DNA from: Candidatus Fermentibacteraceae bacterium
Lineage (GTDB): Bacteria; Fermentibacterota; Fermentibacteria; Fermentibacterales; JCC-6
Direction of reading: 5' to 3'
DNA: 64,000 nt
NCBI GenBank assembly: GCA_016744855.1
Contig: JADGDO010000006.1
Span: 94,126 to 158,125 of the forward strand
Under the pieces are notes generated by a model. It did not search any database and was not told the DNA's origin. It saw only the letters and a list, made by a program, of their open reading frames with translations. Positions 17,592 through 26,594 of the stretch are shown here, piece after piece. A program made the position numbers and the translations under genes. How positions within the stretch are numbered: position 1 is the stretch's first letter; each line of letters opens with the position of its first letter.

Positions 17592-17610
17592 CTACTGAAA
17601 GGAGGCAGGT

Positions 17611-18303
17611 ATGAGAAAGTATGCAGCAGAATTTTTCGGTACCTTTTGGCTGGTACTCGGAGGTTGCGGTAGTGCTGTTTTAGCTGCAAATTTTCCCGGT
17701 TTAGGAATTGGTTTCCTTGGGGTTTCACTGGCTTTCGGACTGACAGTACTCACAATGGCCTACGCAATTGGCCACATTTCCGGTTGTCACCTTAACCCTG
17801 CGGTTTCCTTCGGTCTCTGGGCCGGGGGTAGATTTCCCGGTAAGGATCTTCTTCCATACATCATAAGCCAGGTCCTCGGTGGAATTGCTGCTGGAGCGAT
17901 TCTCCTGGTGATAGCATCCGGTCAGCAGGGGTTCGATGTGCATGCAGGCTTTGCATCAAACGGTTACGGAATTCATTCTCCCGGGGGATTTTCCCTTACA
18001 TCTGCTCTTGTAACGGAAATAGTTATGACAATGATGTTTATTCTTGTTATTCTAGGAGCAACGGATGAGAGAGCCCCGAAGGGTTTTGCCCCTATTGCTA
18101 TCGGTTTCTGTCTTACTCTTATTCACCTAATCAGTATTCCTGTAACAAATACCTCTGTTAACCCTGCACGAAGCACAGGTGTTGCATTGTTTGCCCAGGG
18201 ATGGGCCATCAAACAGCTCTGGCTCTTCTGGGTTGCTCCGATTATCGGTGGAATTGCAGGTGCTGGTGTATACAGGCTTATTGGAGGAAAGAAGAAGAAG
18301 TAG
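17611..18303 (+). CDS. aqpZ: Aquaporin Z-type water channel
   Basis: 230-residue MIP-family channel with six transmembrane helices and two half-helices carrying the selectivity motifs HLNPAVSFG (~61-69) and SVNPARSTG (~186-194). The small residue after the first NPA and Arg after the second are as in orthodox water channels rather than glycerol facilitators; the His of the aromatic/Arg filter is plausible at [13 protein letters not shown] behind GAAAGGAGG. It ends in a lysine tail (GGKKKK). Stands alone, followed by a hairpin. Confidence 0.95.
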   Translation: MRKYAAEFFGTFWLVLGGCGSAVLAANFPGLGIGFLGVSLAFGLTVLTMAYAIGHISGCHLNPAVSFGLWAGGRFPGKDLLPYIISQVLGGIAAGAILLVIASGQQGFDVHAGFASNGYGIHSPGGFSLTSALVTEIVMTMMFILVILGATDERAPKGFAPIAIGFCLTLIHLISIPVTNTSVNPARSTGVALFAQGWAIKQLWLFWVAPIIGGIAGAGVYRLIGGKKKK

Positions 18304-18348
18304 CAATAGATAAAGGATTTCTCTAGCATTTTCCACAGTGTAGTTGTT

Positions 18349-18381
18349 AAACCCGGGTAGAACATTGTTCCCCCCGGGTTT
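18349..18381 (+). terminator. Inverted repeat, possible terminator of the aquaporin gene
   Basis: AAACCCGGG (18349-18357) pairs with CCCGGGTTT (18373-18381) across a 15-base loop, 46 bases after the aquaporin stop. The U-tract is only TTT followed by CC, so termination strength is uncertain. Confidence 0.5.
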
Positions 18382-18540
18382 CCTTGTAGGTTGACTAGTT
18401 GGTTGAATAGCCATATTATGTAATTAATGCTGGAAGTAGTAAGAAATAGAGGTAATTAGACCAAACTGCTGCTTTGTTAAGTGTGGTATATACGCTAAAA
18501 CCAGTTTTTGTTGTGTAAGACTTTGCAAAAGTGAGGAAAT

Positions 18541-19188
18541 ATGCGCTATTTGTTTCTTCTGGCTTCTCTCTCATCGATGATCTTTGCTGAAGGCTTCACT
18601 GTGGGGTTTCAGGGAGGAACTACAGGCTTGGGACCGGCCCTTGCTTTCCAGATCTCTGAGAGCGCTTCTTTCAGAGTTGGAGCATTCTTTCTTTCCCTTG
18701 AAAGAGAAGAAAAAGTCGATACAATTACCTATGACCTTGATGTTTCCTTGAAGTGGATGCCTGTTCTGATCGACTGGAACCCGGGAGGATCTATTTTCCG
18801 TATGTCCGGAGGACTCTTATTCAACAGAAGTTCAGTGAATGCATCTTACATACCTGATTTTTCAGTTGAGATAGGTGGACATACATACACACCTGATAAT
18901 GTCGGAGAGGTAACTGGAAAGATCAAAATGCAACCAGTTTCTCCATATCTTGGAATCGGTCTGGGCAGACCGGTCACAGGTAACTCCGGAGTTCGGTTTA
19001 TCCTTGACGCTGGAATAGCATTTACGGGATTTACAGTGAATCTGGGTCACATTGGAGGAGAACTCTCCCCGGCTCTTGAAGAACAGCTTCAAGAAGATCT
19101 GGATGCTGAAGCAGACTCTCTCGAGGATACACTTGATGATCTGTCAGTTTATCCTGTGTTTTCAGCCGGATTGTACTACACCTGGTAA
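18541..19188 (+). CDS. Outer-membrane beta-barrel protein
   Basis: 215 residues with a short signal peptide cleaved near IFAEG. Alternating hydrophobic/polar strands with Gly-rich turns (FTVGFQGGTTGLGPALAFQI, SGVRFILDAGIAFTGFTV) and a terminal aromatic SAGLYYTW are typical of an 8-stranded outer-membrane barrel. An acidic insertion (EEQLQEDLDAEADSLEDTLDD, ~180-200) precedes the last strand. No specific porin family is recognised. GAGGAAAT supports the ATG. Convergent with the serpin gene 12 bases away. Confidence 0.78.
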   Translation: MRYLFLLASLSSMIFAEGFTVGFQGGTTGLGPALAFQISESASFRVGAFFLSLEREEKVDTITYDLDVSLKWMPVLIDWNPGGSIFRMSGGLLFNRSSVNASYIPDFSVEIGGHTYTPDNVGEVTGKIKMQPVSPYLGIGLGRPVTGNSGVRFILDAGIAFTGFTVNLGHIGGELSPALEEQLQEDLDAEADSLEDTLDDLSVYPVFSAGLYYTW

Positions 19189-19200
19189 CAACCGTGTTAC

Positions 19201-20448
19201 TTACAGAGCTGGATTCATAACTCTGCCCATGAACACGATTGAGCCGGTTGAGTTGTCCTGCACAAGGAAGATGAACGGTCTGTTGATATTCATTCTGACA
19301 GGAGTTTCAGGCATGCTCAGCATATTCATTACAACAGCCGTTGCAGCAGCAGCTTCAGTACCTTCCTCGTCTACTTTTACAAAGGCTTTGTGTACAACAT
19401 CAGAGATGTAAAGATCTCTGTTTCCAGTGAATCCGCTGAAGTCTGCCTCGCTACCGAATGCAGTTTCCATTCCAAGCGACTGGAGCACAGAGCTGAGGGA
19501 CATGCTGCGTGTAAATTCAAAAACAGGCATGGAAACAGCTACATTTCTCGAAGAGAGGTTGTCTCGGATTTCGCCCAGCATTTCGAGGTCAAAAGAACCC
19601 TCAAATTCCTGAAGATCTCCGGTCGGAAGAATAATGAGCATGCTTGCATCTCCACCGGAATATCTCATTTCAATAGCACTCCACTGTTCAGTCTGGGCAA
19701 AGTTGAAGTGCTCTTCCTGAGCCATCATAGGGACTCGTGTAACAGATCGGTCTGCGAGTGTGAATGGTTGATCACTAGTGAAATGAGCGTCAAATGGACT
19801 GTTCCAGGAGGCTTTGAAGTAAACAGCATTTGTTAGAACTGTTCTTGTGTCTGCTGCTATAGAACCCTCCGGGATCAGGTTCATAATTTTGTCGTTTGTT
19901 TTCTCGGCAACCCAGGAGTTTATTCTTTCTCTCGCGCCTTCAGGATCTCCTGAAAAATCAACATTTTCAACTGCAGCATCGTAGTAACGGCTCATATTCT
20001 CAACGAAAGAATCAAGCAGCTGGAAGTCATTGTCTACCCAGAGGCCACTGGAAATTGCGAGTGTGAACGGTTCTCCTGAATCTGGCCCGTTCGATGTGGC
20101 GGAAGTGAGTGATTCAGTAATAGAACGAAATGCTGAATTGATAAGGTTAACCGGCAGGGAAAAATGCAGAACTTCAGCCATCTCAGCAGCTGTTTGTTCC
20201 TCAGCCCCTGTATAGGTCATTCCCAAGGCAGAGGAAATGCTGAAAGGTGAGAAAAACACATTATCACCATCAGACATTTCACATACCTCTTTATACAAAT
20301 CAATTGCAAATCGGTTGTTGCCCTGAATCAGCACGGTTTCGGCCAGCTCTGGGGAAATGGGTACAGGCGTCATATCTCGTGCTGCGCACCCGGGTGAAAA
20401 TACAAAAACAGCTATGCAGAACAAACACAGATTTACAAGTGATTTCAT
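19201..20448 (-). CDS. Serpin (serine-protease inhibitor) lipoprotein
   Basis: 415 residues from the ATG at 20448, chosen because GGGGATT precedes it and it gives a proper signal peptide; longer starts to 20526 are unsupported. Lipobox VFSPGC anchors it to the envelope. Serpin hallmarks: NVFFSPFSISSAL, TVLTNAVYFKASW, VPMMAQE, hinge VDEEGTEAAAATAVV and NRPFIFLVQDNSTGSIVFMGRVMNP. Counting from the hinge Gly as P15 places P1-P1' at Leu-Ser, predicting inhibition of chymotrypsin- or elastase-like proteases. The small-residue hinge marks it as inhibitory. It may protect surface proteins from the cell's own or competitors' proteases (inference). Confidence 0.95.
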   Translation of the reverse strand: MKSLVNLCLFCIAVFVFSPGCAARDMTPVPISPELAETVLIQGNNRFAIDLYKEVCEMSDGDNVFFSPFSISSALGMTYTGAEEQTAAEMAEVLHFSLPVNLINSAFRSITESLTSATSNGPDSGEPFTLAISSGLWVDNDFQLLDSFVENMSRYYDAAVENVDFSGDPEGARERINSWVAEKTNDKIMNLIPEGSIAADTRTVLTNAVYFKASWNSPFDAHFTSDQPFTLADRSVTRVPMMAQEEHFNFAQTEQWSAIEMRYSGGDASMLIILPTGDLQEFEGSFDLEMLGEIRDNLSSRNVAVSMPVFEFTRSMSLSSVLQSLGMETAFGSEADFSGFTGNRDLYISDVVHKAFVKVDEEGTEAAAATAVVMNMLSMPETPVRMNINRPFIFLVQDNSTGSIVFMGRVMNPAL

Positions 20449-20661
20449 GATAATCCCCATTACTTTTGAGTTCAATTTTAATACAATGCAATAGTGCAAG
20501 ATATTCCATAAGAAGGGTTGTGTCACTACTCCAACTTCAGAGCTCTGAAAGATGTTTCCTTTTTCCTATCCTGATAGAGAAAACTTTGAACACCTGTCTT
20601 TACTTCAATACTAAGTTATCCAATATTTAATCTTCAATTATTAACCGGGGAGGTAGCAGCA

Positions 20662-22011
20662 ATGTCTAAAGTATTTACCATTTTAGCTGTTTTTCTAAGT
20701 AGTATGATTTTCACGGCATCTGCGGAATGGCATGTTGAAAATCTTGGTTATACTGGCCAAACCCCTGCAATCGCCCTCGACAGTTCCGGGAATCCTCGTA
20801 TAGCTTGTGGAGTAGGTACAGCTGCAAGAATATTTACATATACGGGAAGTGGCTGGAGCCTAGACTTGATTTACACTAGTTCCTACCAAGACTGTGAATA
20901 CTTTGATATTGTTATCGATGAATCAGATATTCCACATGTTACTTTCAGTTTCTCTGGAATGGTTTCTTATGCAATGGAGGATCCAGCTCTGGATAGTTGG
21001 AGCGTCCAAACCTTTTTAACCGATGGAACCTGGAACTCCCTCGGTCTGAGTTCCCAGGGTTCTCCCGGGATAAGCTGCTACACCTATGCTAAAGATCTTG
21101 AATATCTATATTGGACTGGCACTGCTTGGTCTACGGAAGTAATTGATTCCAGTGGTGACACAGGTAACTATAACTCATTGCTTAGAGAAGGTTCTAACAA
21201 AGCACATATAGCTTACAGCATGGAACTCCCAACCCCGGGACTCAGGTATGCCAGTCGCAATGGGTCTGGAGTCTGGCAAACATCATTTGTAGACACAACA
21301 ATGTCTTCAGAGGCTGTGGGTATGTCAATTGCTCTGGACGGAGATGGCTATCCCCATATTTCATACAGCACAACAGAGGATTTACGATATGCCTCATGGG
21401 ATGGTTCCTCATGGGATGTTGAAACCGTTTTGAGTATTTCAGGTGATGATAATCCTGATACTGGAGCTGATAGATATGGTACATCTCTTGTTCTCTTCAA
21501 TGATGAGTACCCCCATATAGCTCACTGTACTCTGAATAGTGATTCTCTTCTATACTCATGGAATGATGGATCCGGTTGGCAAACTGAAAGTATCTGCTCT
21601 CTTGGATTCTACCCAGAGGGAAAGGGTGATCCTGACCTGGCTCTGGATTCAGAAGGCAGAGCTCATATTGCATTTTTTGCTGATAATGATCTCTATTATG
21701 CTTACAGTAATGTAGTTTCTTCTACTGAAACTGTAGAGGAAGCAATTGAGCCTCTGGATTTCAATGCGCTTGCAAATCCATTTTATGGAACCCTTAGCCT
21801 CTCTTTTAATCTTGCTGAAGCTGCTCATGTAGCGCTGACGGTTTACGACCTGCAGGGAAGAGAGGTCGAGACTCTGCTTTCAAGTAACCAACCGGCAGGG
21901 AGTAATCTCTGTAGCTGGAGCCCTGAATCAACTGTTCCATATGGGGAGTACATCTTAGTTTTGAACACTAACGATTTTACTGCTGCTCAGAAGGTTGTAT
22001 ACCTTAAGTAG
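20662..22011 (+). CDS. Secreted repeat protein with type A sorting domain
   Basis: 449 residues. The signal peptide ends SAEWHVE. Several ~50-residue blocks follow, built around (I/L)ALD(S/G)(S/D)GxPxI and a Trp-rich LxYAxWDGSSWxxExV strand, as in propellers; clear copies lie near 30-50, 200-240 and 300-345. The last ~80 residues form a T9SS type A sorting domain (LANPFYGTLSLSFNL, LTVYDLQGREVE, YGEYILVLNT). Paralogue of the 16024 gene in design. GGGGAGG supports the ATG. Function unknown; surface or secreted. Confidence 0.83.
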   Translation: MSKVFTILAVFLSSMIFTASAEWHVENLGYTGQTPAIALDSSGNPRIACGVGTAARIFTYTGSGWSLDLIYTSSYQDCEYFDIVIDESDIPHVTFSFSGMVSYAMEDPALDSWSVQTFLTDGTWNSLGLSSQGSPGISCYTYAKDLEYLYWTGTAWSTEVIDSSGDTGNYNSLLREGSNKAHIAYSMELPTPGLRYASRNGSGVWQTSFVDTTMSSEAVGMSIALDGDGYPHISYSTTEDLRYASWDGSSWDVETVLSISGDDNPDTGADRYGTSLVLFNDEYPHIAHCTLNSDSLLYSWNDGSGWQTESICSLGFYPEGKGDPDLALDSEGRAHIAFFADNDLYYAYSNVVSSTETVEEAIEPLDFNALANPFYGTLSLSFNLAEAAHVALTVYDLQGREVETLLSSNQPAGSNLCSWSPESTVPYGEYILVLNTNDFTAAQKVVYLK

Positions 22012-22045
22012 TTTTATGTGAATCAGTGAAAATGCCAATAGTTTG

Positions 22046-22071
22046 ACCGGCTGCTCCTAAGAGCAGCCGGT
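22046..22071. terminator. Perfect stem-loop between convergent genes
   Basis: ACCGGCTGCTC and GAGCAGCCGGT (11 bp, loop CTAA) sit between two convergent genes. No U-tract follows on either strand, so a role in termination or 3'-end protection is probable but not shown. Confidence 0.6.
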
Positions 22072-22086
22072 ACAGAAGCAGGTAGA

Positions 22087-22473
22087 CTACTTTTCCAGGT
22101 AGGTCATAGCCATCAGCTCAGCTCCCTGAGGATCTTGAAGAACACAGAAACGGCCTACACCGGGAATGTCGAAAGCAGGACGGAGGATTTTCCCCCCGAG
22201 TTCTGTGATGCTTTTTACAGTGGCATCAACATCGTTAACGGTAATGTAAATGTCCCATGAAGGATTCATTCCTTTGCATTCATCGGGTTGCCCCATTATG
22301 CCTGCAACGGCAACCCCATCCACCTTTACCATTGTGTATTCCGAGCCCGGAATAGGAACTGTTTCGTACTCCCAGCCAAACAGGTTTTTGTAGAAGGTTT
22401 TTGCACCCTCTACATCGGTTGTCATAAGTTCAAACCAACCGAAAGCACCATGCTTCATCGATGAATTGTCCAT
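22087..22473 (-). CDS. VOC-family protein (glyoxalase/bleomycin-resistance fold)
   Basis: 128 residues comprising one VOC module of two beta-alpha-beta-beta-beta halves: FGWFELMTTDVEGAKTFYKNLFGWEY, YTMVKVDGVAVAGIMGQP, then SWDIYITVNDVDATVKSITELGGKIL and FCVLQDPQGAELMAM. The E near the C-terminus and the first-strand residues could supply a metal site. It resembles the small hydroxylase/lyase-like VOC proteins common in bacteria; the substrate is not predictable. AGAGGAGAG supports the ATG. Single gene. Confidence 0.88.
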   Translation of the reverse strand: MDNSSMKHGAFGWFELMTTDVEGAKTFYKNLFGWEYETVPIPGSEYTMVKVDGVAVAGIMGQPDECKGMNPSWDIYITVNDVDATVKSITELGGKILRPAFDIPGVGRFCVLQDPQGAELMAMTYLEK

Positions 22474-22627
22474 TAATCTCTCCTCTCAGGTTACAGAATA
22501 GACTCACTAGGTAAACATACGTATACGATTATCGATGTCAAGTAGAACATCCATAATCTCAAATTGTAAGAGCGAACAAGATTATTGCAAAGTATCAATC
22601 AGGAATTCAAATGGTTTTCCAAGGTGT

Positions 22628-22655
22628 TTGACACCTGTTCTAATTAACTTATCTT
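22628..22655 (+). promoter_or_regulatory. Candidate promoter for the hybrid histidine kinase
   Basis: TTGACA (22628-22633) and TATCTT (22650-22655) with a 16-base spacer lie about 47 bases before the ATG at 22702. The -35 match is perfect, the -10 moderate. Confidence 0.45.
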
Positions 22656-22701
22656 AAAGAAGATAAGCACTTCAGAAGGCGCACTTGAAAGGTTTTTCAG
22701 C

Positions 22702-24630
22702 ATGGGAAATGAATCCGAAGAACAGAGATATCAAATACTGTTCAACAACATGATAAATGGACTTGTCTTGTATGAGCTACAATTTGATGAAACTGGCCAG
22801 CCGACCTGTTGTGTCTGTCTTGAAGTAAATCCGGCCTTCGAGAAAATCACAGGCATCAGTTCAAAATCAGTTGTTGGAAGAGAATTCTCTGACCCTCTTG
22901 GTGAAATCACTAACGATTCTGCTTCATTTCTGGAGAACTGTGTCCGTGTTGCACTGCATGGGGGTAGTCTCGAGTTCGAGCATTATTCAGAGAAAGCTGA
23001 CAAACACCTTTCCATTCATACATTCTCTCTTGGAGAAAACCGACTTGCTGCTATTCTTATCGATGTTACTGAAACAGTTATTACAAGGAAGGAGATGGAG
23101 AAGAGAGACTGGCAGCTGAAGACCATTGTCAATCACACAGATGAAGTATTTTACATACACGATATCAATGGTAACATGGAGTTTATCAGTCCACTATCAA
23201 CAAACATCTTCGGACACTCGCTAGATAATCTTCGGGAGAGATGGAATACCGTTGCAACTGATAATCCTATCAATTCACTTGGAAGAGAAAAAACAAGGAT
23301 TGCCCTTGAAAACGGAATCAAGCAAGAGCCATATTTGCTTGAGATCAAAGACAGTGCGGGGAACCCTAGGTTTGTAGAAATTGATGAGGCACCTTTTCTG
23401 GATGCAAATGGCAATGTAAGTGGGTTAACAGGAGCCATAAAAGATGTGACTAAACGTGTAAGAGTCGAAAAAGAGAGAGAAATATTACAGAAACAACTCC
23501 TGCAAAGTCAGAAAATGGAAGCTGTCGGGAGACTGGCAGGTGGAGTAGCACACGATTTCAACAACCTCATGACTGTAGTTACGGGATATTGCGATATTCT
23601 ATTGAGAAAGTTTGAAGACTCTGACCAGGTTTTTAGAGAAATTGAGCAAATCAGAAACGCCGGGATAAGTGCATCTCAACTGACCAGACAACTCCTGGCC
23701 TTTTCCAGAAAACAGGTTCTGGATTTAAAAGTATTCGACTTATTTTCCGAGGTAAGCAATACAGAGAAAATGCTTAGAAGACTTATTGGAGAAGATATCT
23801 ATCTTTCTGTAATCCCTGGAAATAAACCCTTTCTTGTAAGGGCTGACAGAAGTCAGATTCAGCAGATTCTTGTGAACCTGGCCGTTAATGCCAGAGATGC
23901 AATGCCCGGTGGTGGTGAGATCAAAATTGAAGTTTCGTCCGTTGATATCGAAGAGCAATTTGCCATGGATCATGCTAATGCAGAAACAGGAGAATACGTT
24001 CTGCTTGAATTCAGCGATAGTGGTACCGGTATGAGCAGCGAAACAGTTTCAAGAATTTTTGAACCCTTCTTTACAACGAAAGAACCCGCCAGGGGAACGG
24101 GTCTGGGGCTTTCAACTGTTTACGGAATTGTGACTCAACTGAAAGGTTTTCTAATTGTAAATAGTGAACCAGGAAGGGGAACAGTATTTAAGATATACTT
24201 CCCGCTCCTTCACGGTGAAGCTGTTTGCAAAGAGAAACCAGAGACTGTGAAAAGTACTTGTTCCAACTACACAGTTCTTCTTACCGAAGACGACGATGAG
24301 GTAAGGGGAGTTGTCAAAGCTATGCTTGAAATCCTGGGAACAACGGTTTTTGAAGCAGACAGTGGATTAAGGGCAATTGAACTTGTGAGAGGTAAGATTG
24401 CAGAATTTGACCTTCTGCTTACAGATGTAATTATGCCCGGAATGAGCGGAATCGAGTTAGCTGCAGAAGTCAGAAAACAGAACCCCGATATAAAAATTCT
24501 CTTTATGTCGGGATATACAGACAATGCTCTACAATTCAAGGATGTCATCAGCGATAGTTTTGCGCTGATCGAAAAACCATTCGATGTGAATTCTCTGTCA
24601 ATACAGATAAATTCAGTGTTAGCAAAGTAG
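22702..24630 (+). CDS. PAS-PAS hybrid histidine kinase with C-terminal receiver
   Basis: 642-residue cytoplasmic sensor with no transmembrane segment. PAS 1 spans ~10-125 and PAS 2 ~140-255; a short coiled segment leads to the dimerisation helix with His284 in [11 protein letters not shown]. The ATPase has the N-box NLAVNARDA (N396), G1 DSGTGM (439-444) and G2 GTGLGLS (465-471). The receiver (~523-640) has acidic residues at TEDDDE, phospho-acceptor D575 in [10 protein letters not shown] and K625 in IEKPF. The ligand of the PAS domains is unknown. The single receiver-only regulator at 9141 could be downstream but nothing links them. Convergent with another kinase 13 bases away. Confidence 0.95.
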   Translation: MGNESEEQRYQILFNNMINGLVLYELQFDETGQPTCCVCLEVNPAFEKITGISSKSVVGREFSDPLGEITNDSASFLENCVRVALHGGSLEFEHYSEKADKHLSIHTFSLGENRLAAILIDVTETVITRKEMEKRDWQLKTIVNHTDEVFYIHDINGNMEFISPLSTNIFGHSLDNLRERWNTVATDNPINSLGREKTRIALENGIKQEPYLLEIKDSAGNPRFVEIDEAPFLDANGNVSGLTGAIKDVTKRVRVEKEREILQKQLLQSQKMEAVGRLAGGVAHDFNNLMTVVTGYCDILLRKFEDSDQVFREIEQIRNAGISASQLTRQLLAFSRKQVLDLKVFDLFSEVSNTEKMLRRLIGEDIYLSVIPGNKPFLVRADRSQIQQILVNLAVNARDAMPGGGEIKIEVSSVDIEEQFAMDHANAETGEYVLLEFSDSGTGMSSETVSRIFEPFFTTKEPARGTGLGLSTVYGIVTQLKGFLIVNSEPGRGTVFKIYFPLLHGEAVCKEKPETVKSTCSNYTVLLTEDDDEVRGVVKAMLEILGTTVFEADSGLRAIELVRGKIAEFDLLLTDVIMPGMSGIELAAEVRKQNPDIKILFMSGYTDNALQFKDVISDSFALIEKPFDVNSLSIQINSVLAK

Positions 24631-24643
24631 TTTCCTCTACTCG

Positions 24644-26362
24644 TTAAACCATCTTTCTGATTGTAACTACTCTTTCGGTTACATCGGTCAGCAGGCTTTT
24701 TGAATTGATAGAATTTCCCGGTTCAACAGGGAAGTGAGTCCAGAAAGTCGTACCTTTGCCCAGTGCAGACATTACTTCCAGGTGACCGCCTATCCTGTCA
24801 AGCAAACGAACTACAACAGAAAGCCCGAGACCGTGGCTGTGTTTCTCTCTTGTCTCGGGGTCTGATCCTCCGGCACTGAAGATCCTGAGAACATCTGTTT
24901 CAGCAATACCCCGTCCGGTGTCAGAGAGCATTACAGTGAGAAATCCCGGTTTGCCATCCAGGAGTAGAGTAATTTTTCCTTTCACTGTGTATTTCAGAGC
25001 GTTAGTAAGAAGGTTATCCATTACCCTGTCAAGTATCATCCTGTCTATAAGAATGGTTTCAGGTACACTTTCCTTTGATCCAACCTCAGTTATGAGATCC
25101 TTCTCTCCGGTAAGAGCCCTGAGCCTCCTATTAAGAGTTTCTTCAAGCGTTTTTACTTTTACACGTTCAGGCATGAATTGCACACCTGATGCCTCTTTGT
25201 GCTCAAGTTGAAGCATGTCATCAAGAAGATCTCTTATACGATGCACAGCAAGCTTTTGTTCTTCCAACATCCACATATTTTTCTCATCTATATCTCCGCG
25301 CATGATTTCTGCAGTTTGAAGGATAACGGTAAGAGGGTTTTTCATGTCATGAGAAACCCCTTTCAGTGCTGATGTTTGCTCTTCCAGTATAGACTGAAGC
25401 TCTTTAGTCAACTTCTCGCTTGATCGGGCTCTCTCGCTGACCTGTTCTTCAAGTCTGATATTCCAGTGCTTCTGTCTCTGATGCAGATTCAGTATTTCCT
25501 GCTGTGTCTCATGGTTCTCAATGACTATCTGAGAAAGACCGCTGTTGATATCATCAGCGAGTGTCAGGTTTTTTCTGTTGGCTCTTCTTAACTCCCGGAT
25601 GTAGCCTAGCGCAGCCCCTAGAAAAGGAGTTATGCCCCAGAGATAGGTTGAGGCAAGGGCAGATTGAATATCAAGATTGATTATCGCCAAAGAAGCAAGT
25701 AGTCCAATCAATCCTCCTGTGAGAACAGGCAGAAGGCGTCCTTTTTCATAGACGGAAAGTTCATATTCACAGTGACTGTCTCCATTGCATATACAGGCTG
25801 TTTCTGTCAGTTTAGCCTTTGGAAGGTCCCACAAAAGAGGAAGAGTCGCAGATTGAGCCTGTCTTGAAAGACACATCAATCTGCTCTCCGGTTGGTTCGA
25901 GAAGTATCTAAGTCTGTATTTGCCGTCTTCTAACTTTGTTGCATCACCATGGCTGAAAGTGGAAATAGAGGAGAAGTGCTTCTGTGCACTCTCCAGAATT
26001 CTCCCCGGAGTTGTTGCCCACAGTAGATAGCGAAGAGTTCCGTAGCTTTCTCTCAATCTGTATGTACATGCATCCATGAATGCTTCATCGTTTTCCGTGA
26101 GCTCACGTACCAGACTGAGAATTGTCTCGGTCTGCTCCAGAGATATCCAGTTTTTACAGGCTTGCAGTTTTGGAAGTTCTATAGCTGTTCTAAGGCTGAT
26201 CTCTTTGAGTTTTTCAATTCCGAATTTGTCTTCTACAAACCAAAGCAATGATTGGACAATACGCATGTTCAAATCTGCAGTATCAGATAAATTTGAATAT
26301 TTTGAGTTTAAAGTATTGCTGTCTGTTGTAGAGATGGAAAATTCAGAGATAGGGGAAGCCAT
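24644..26362 (-). CDS. Membrane histidine kinase with V4R-like Cys sensor region
   Basis: 572 residues. The N-terminal ~205 residues form a soluble domain ending in TACICNGDSHCEYEL, the Cys-rich closing motif seen in V4R (4-vinyl-reductase-like) domains that bind small hydrophobic ligands or metal. Two transmembrane helices follow (~210-230 and 237-255), a long coiled coil (~260-335), then HisKA with H338 in KGVSHDMKNPLTV, and an ATPase with NLLTNALKY, SDTGRGIAE and HGLGLSVV. ATG behind GAGGTG. No receiver is attached. The V4R assignment is by motif only. Confidence 0.88.
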   Translation of the reverse strand: MASPISEFSISTTDSNTLNSKYSNLSDTADLNMRIVQSLLWFVEDKFGIEKLKEISLRTAIELPKLQACKNWISLEQTETILSLVRELTENDEAFMDACTYRLRESYGTLRYLLWATTPGRILESAQKHFSSISTFSHGDATKLEDGKYRLRYFSNQPESRLMCLSRQAQSATLPLLWDLPKAKLTETACICNGDSHCEYELSVYEKGRLLPVLTGGLIGLLASLAIINLDIQSALASTYLWGITPFLGAALGYIRELRRANRKNLTLADDINSGLSQIVIENHETQQEILNLHQRQKHWNIRLEEQVSERARSSEKLTKELQSILEEQTSALKGVSHDMKNPLTVILQTAEIMRGDIDEKNMWMLEEQKLAVHRIRDLLDDMLQLEHKEASGVQFMPERVKVKTLEETLNRRLRALTGEKDLITEVGSKESVPETILIDRMILDRVMDNLLTNALKYTVKGKITLLLDGKPGFLTVMLSDTGRGIAETDVLRIFSAGGSDPETREKHSHGLGLSVVVRLLDRIGGHLEVMSALGKGTTFWTHFPVEPGNSINSKSLLTDVTERVVTIRKMV

Positions 26363-26594
26363 AACACCTCATTCATTAGCTTAATGACTAAGTAAAAACT
26401 GCAATGTTACCCCGTATGTGCGCCCCTCTAACTGCTGCACATTCAGTACGATAAACAAGCCCAGCTCTTTATGCAAGTCAGTAGAAGCTATCCGATTGAT
26501 TACAGATAAAGTACGACTTTGCATTTAGTAAATTTGTTTGCATGCTTATCTATTGCAGAGAATGTATTGCGCACCTCAGACAAGGGGAGATGAA

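Noticed and set aside
19390..19836. 148-codon plus-strand frame across the serpin gene
   Set aside because: Antisense shadow of serpin coding sequence with no recognisable protein pattern.
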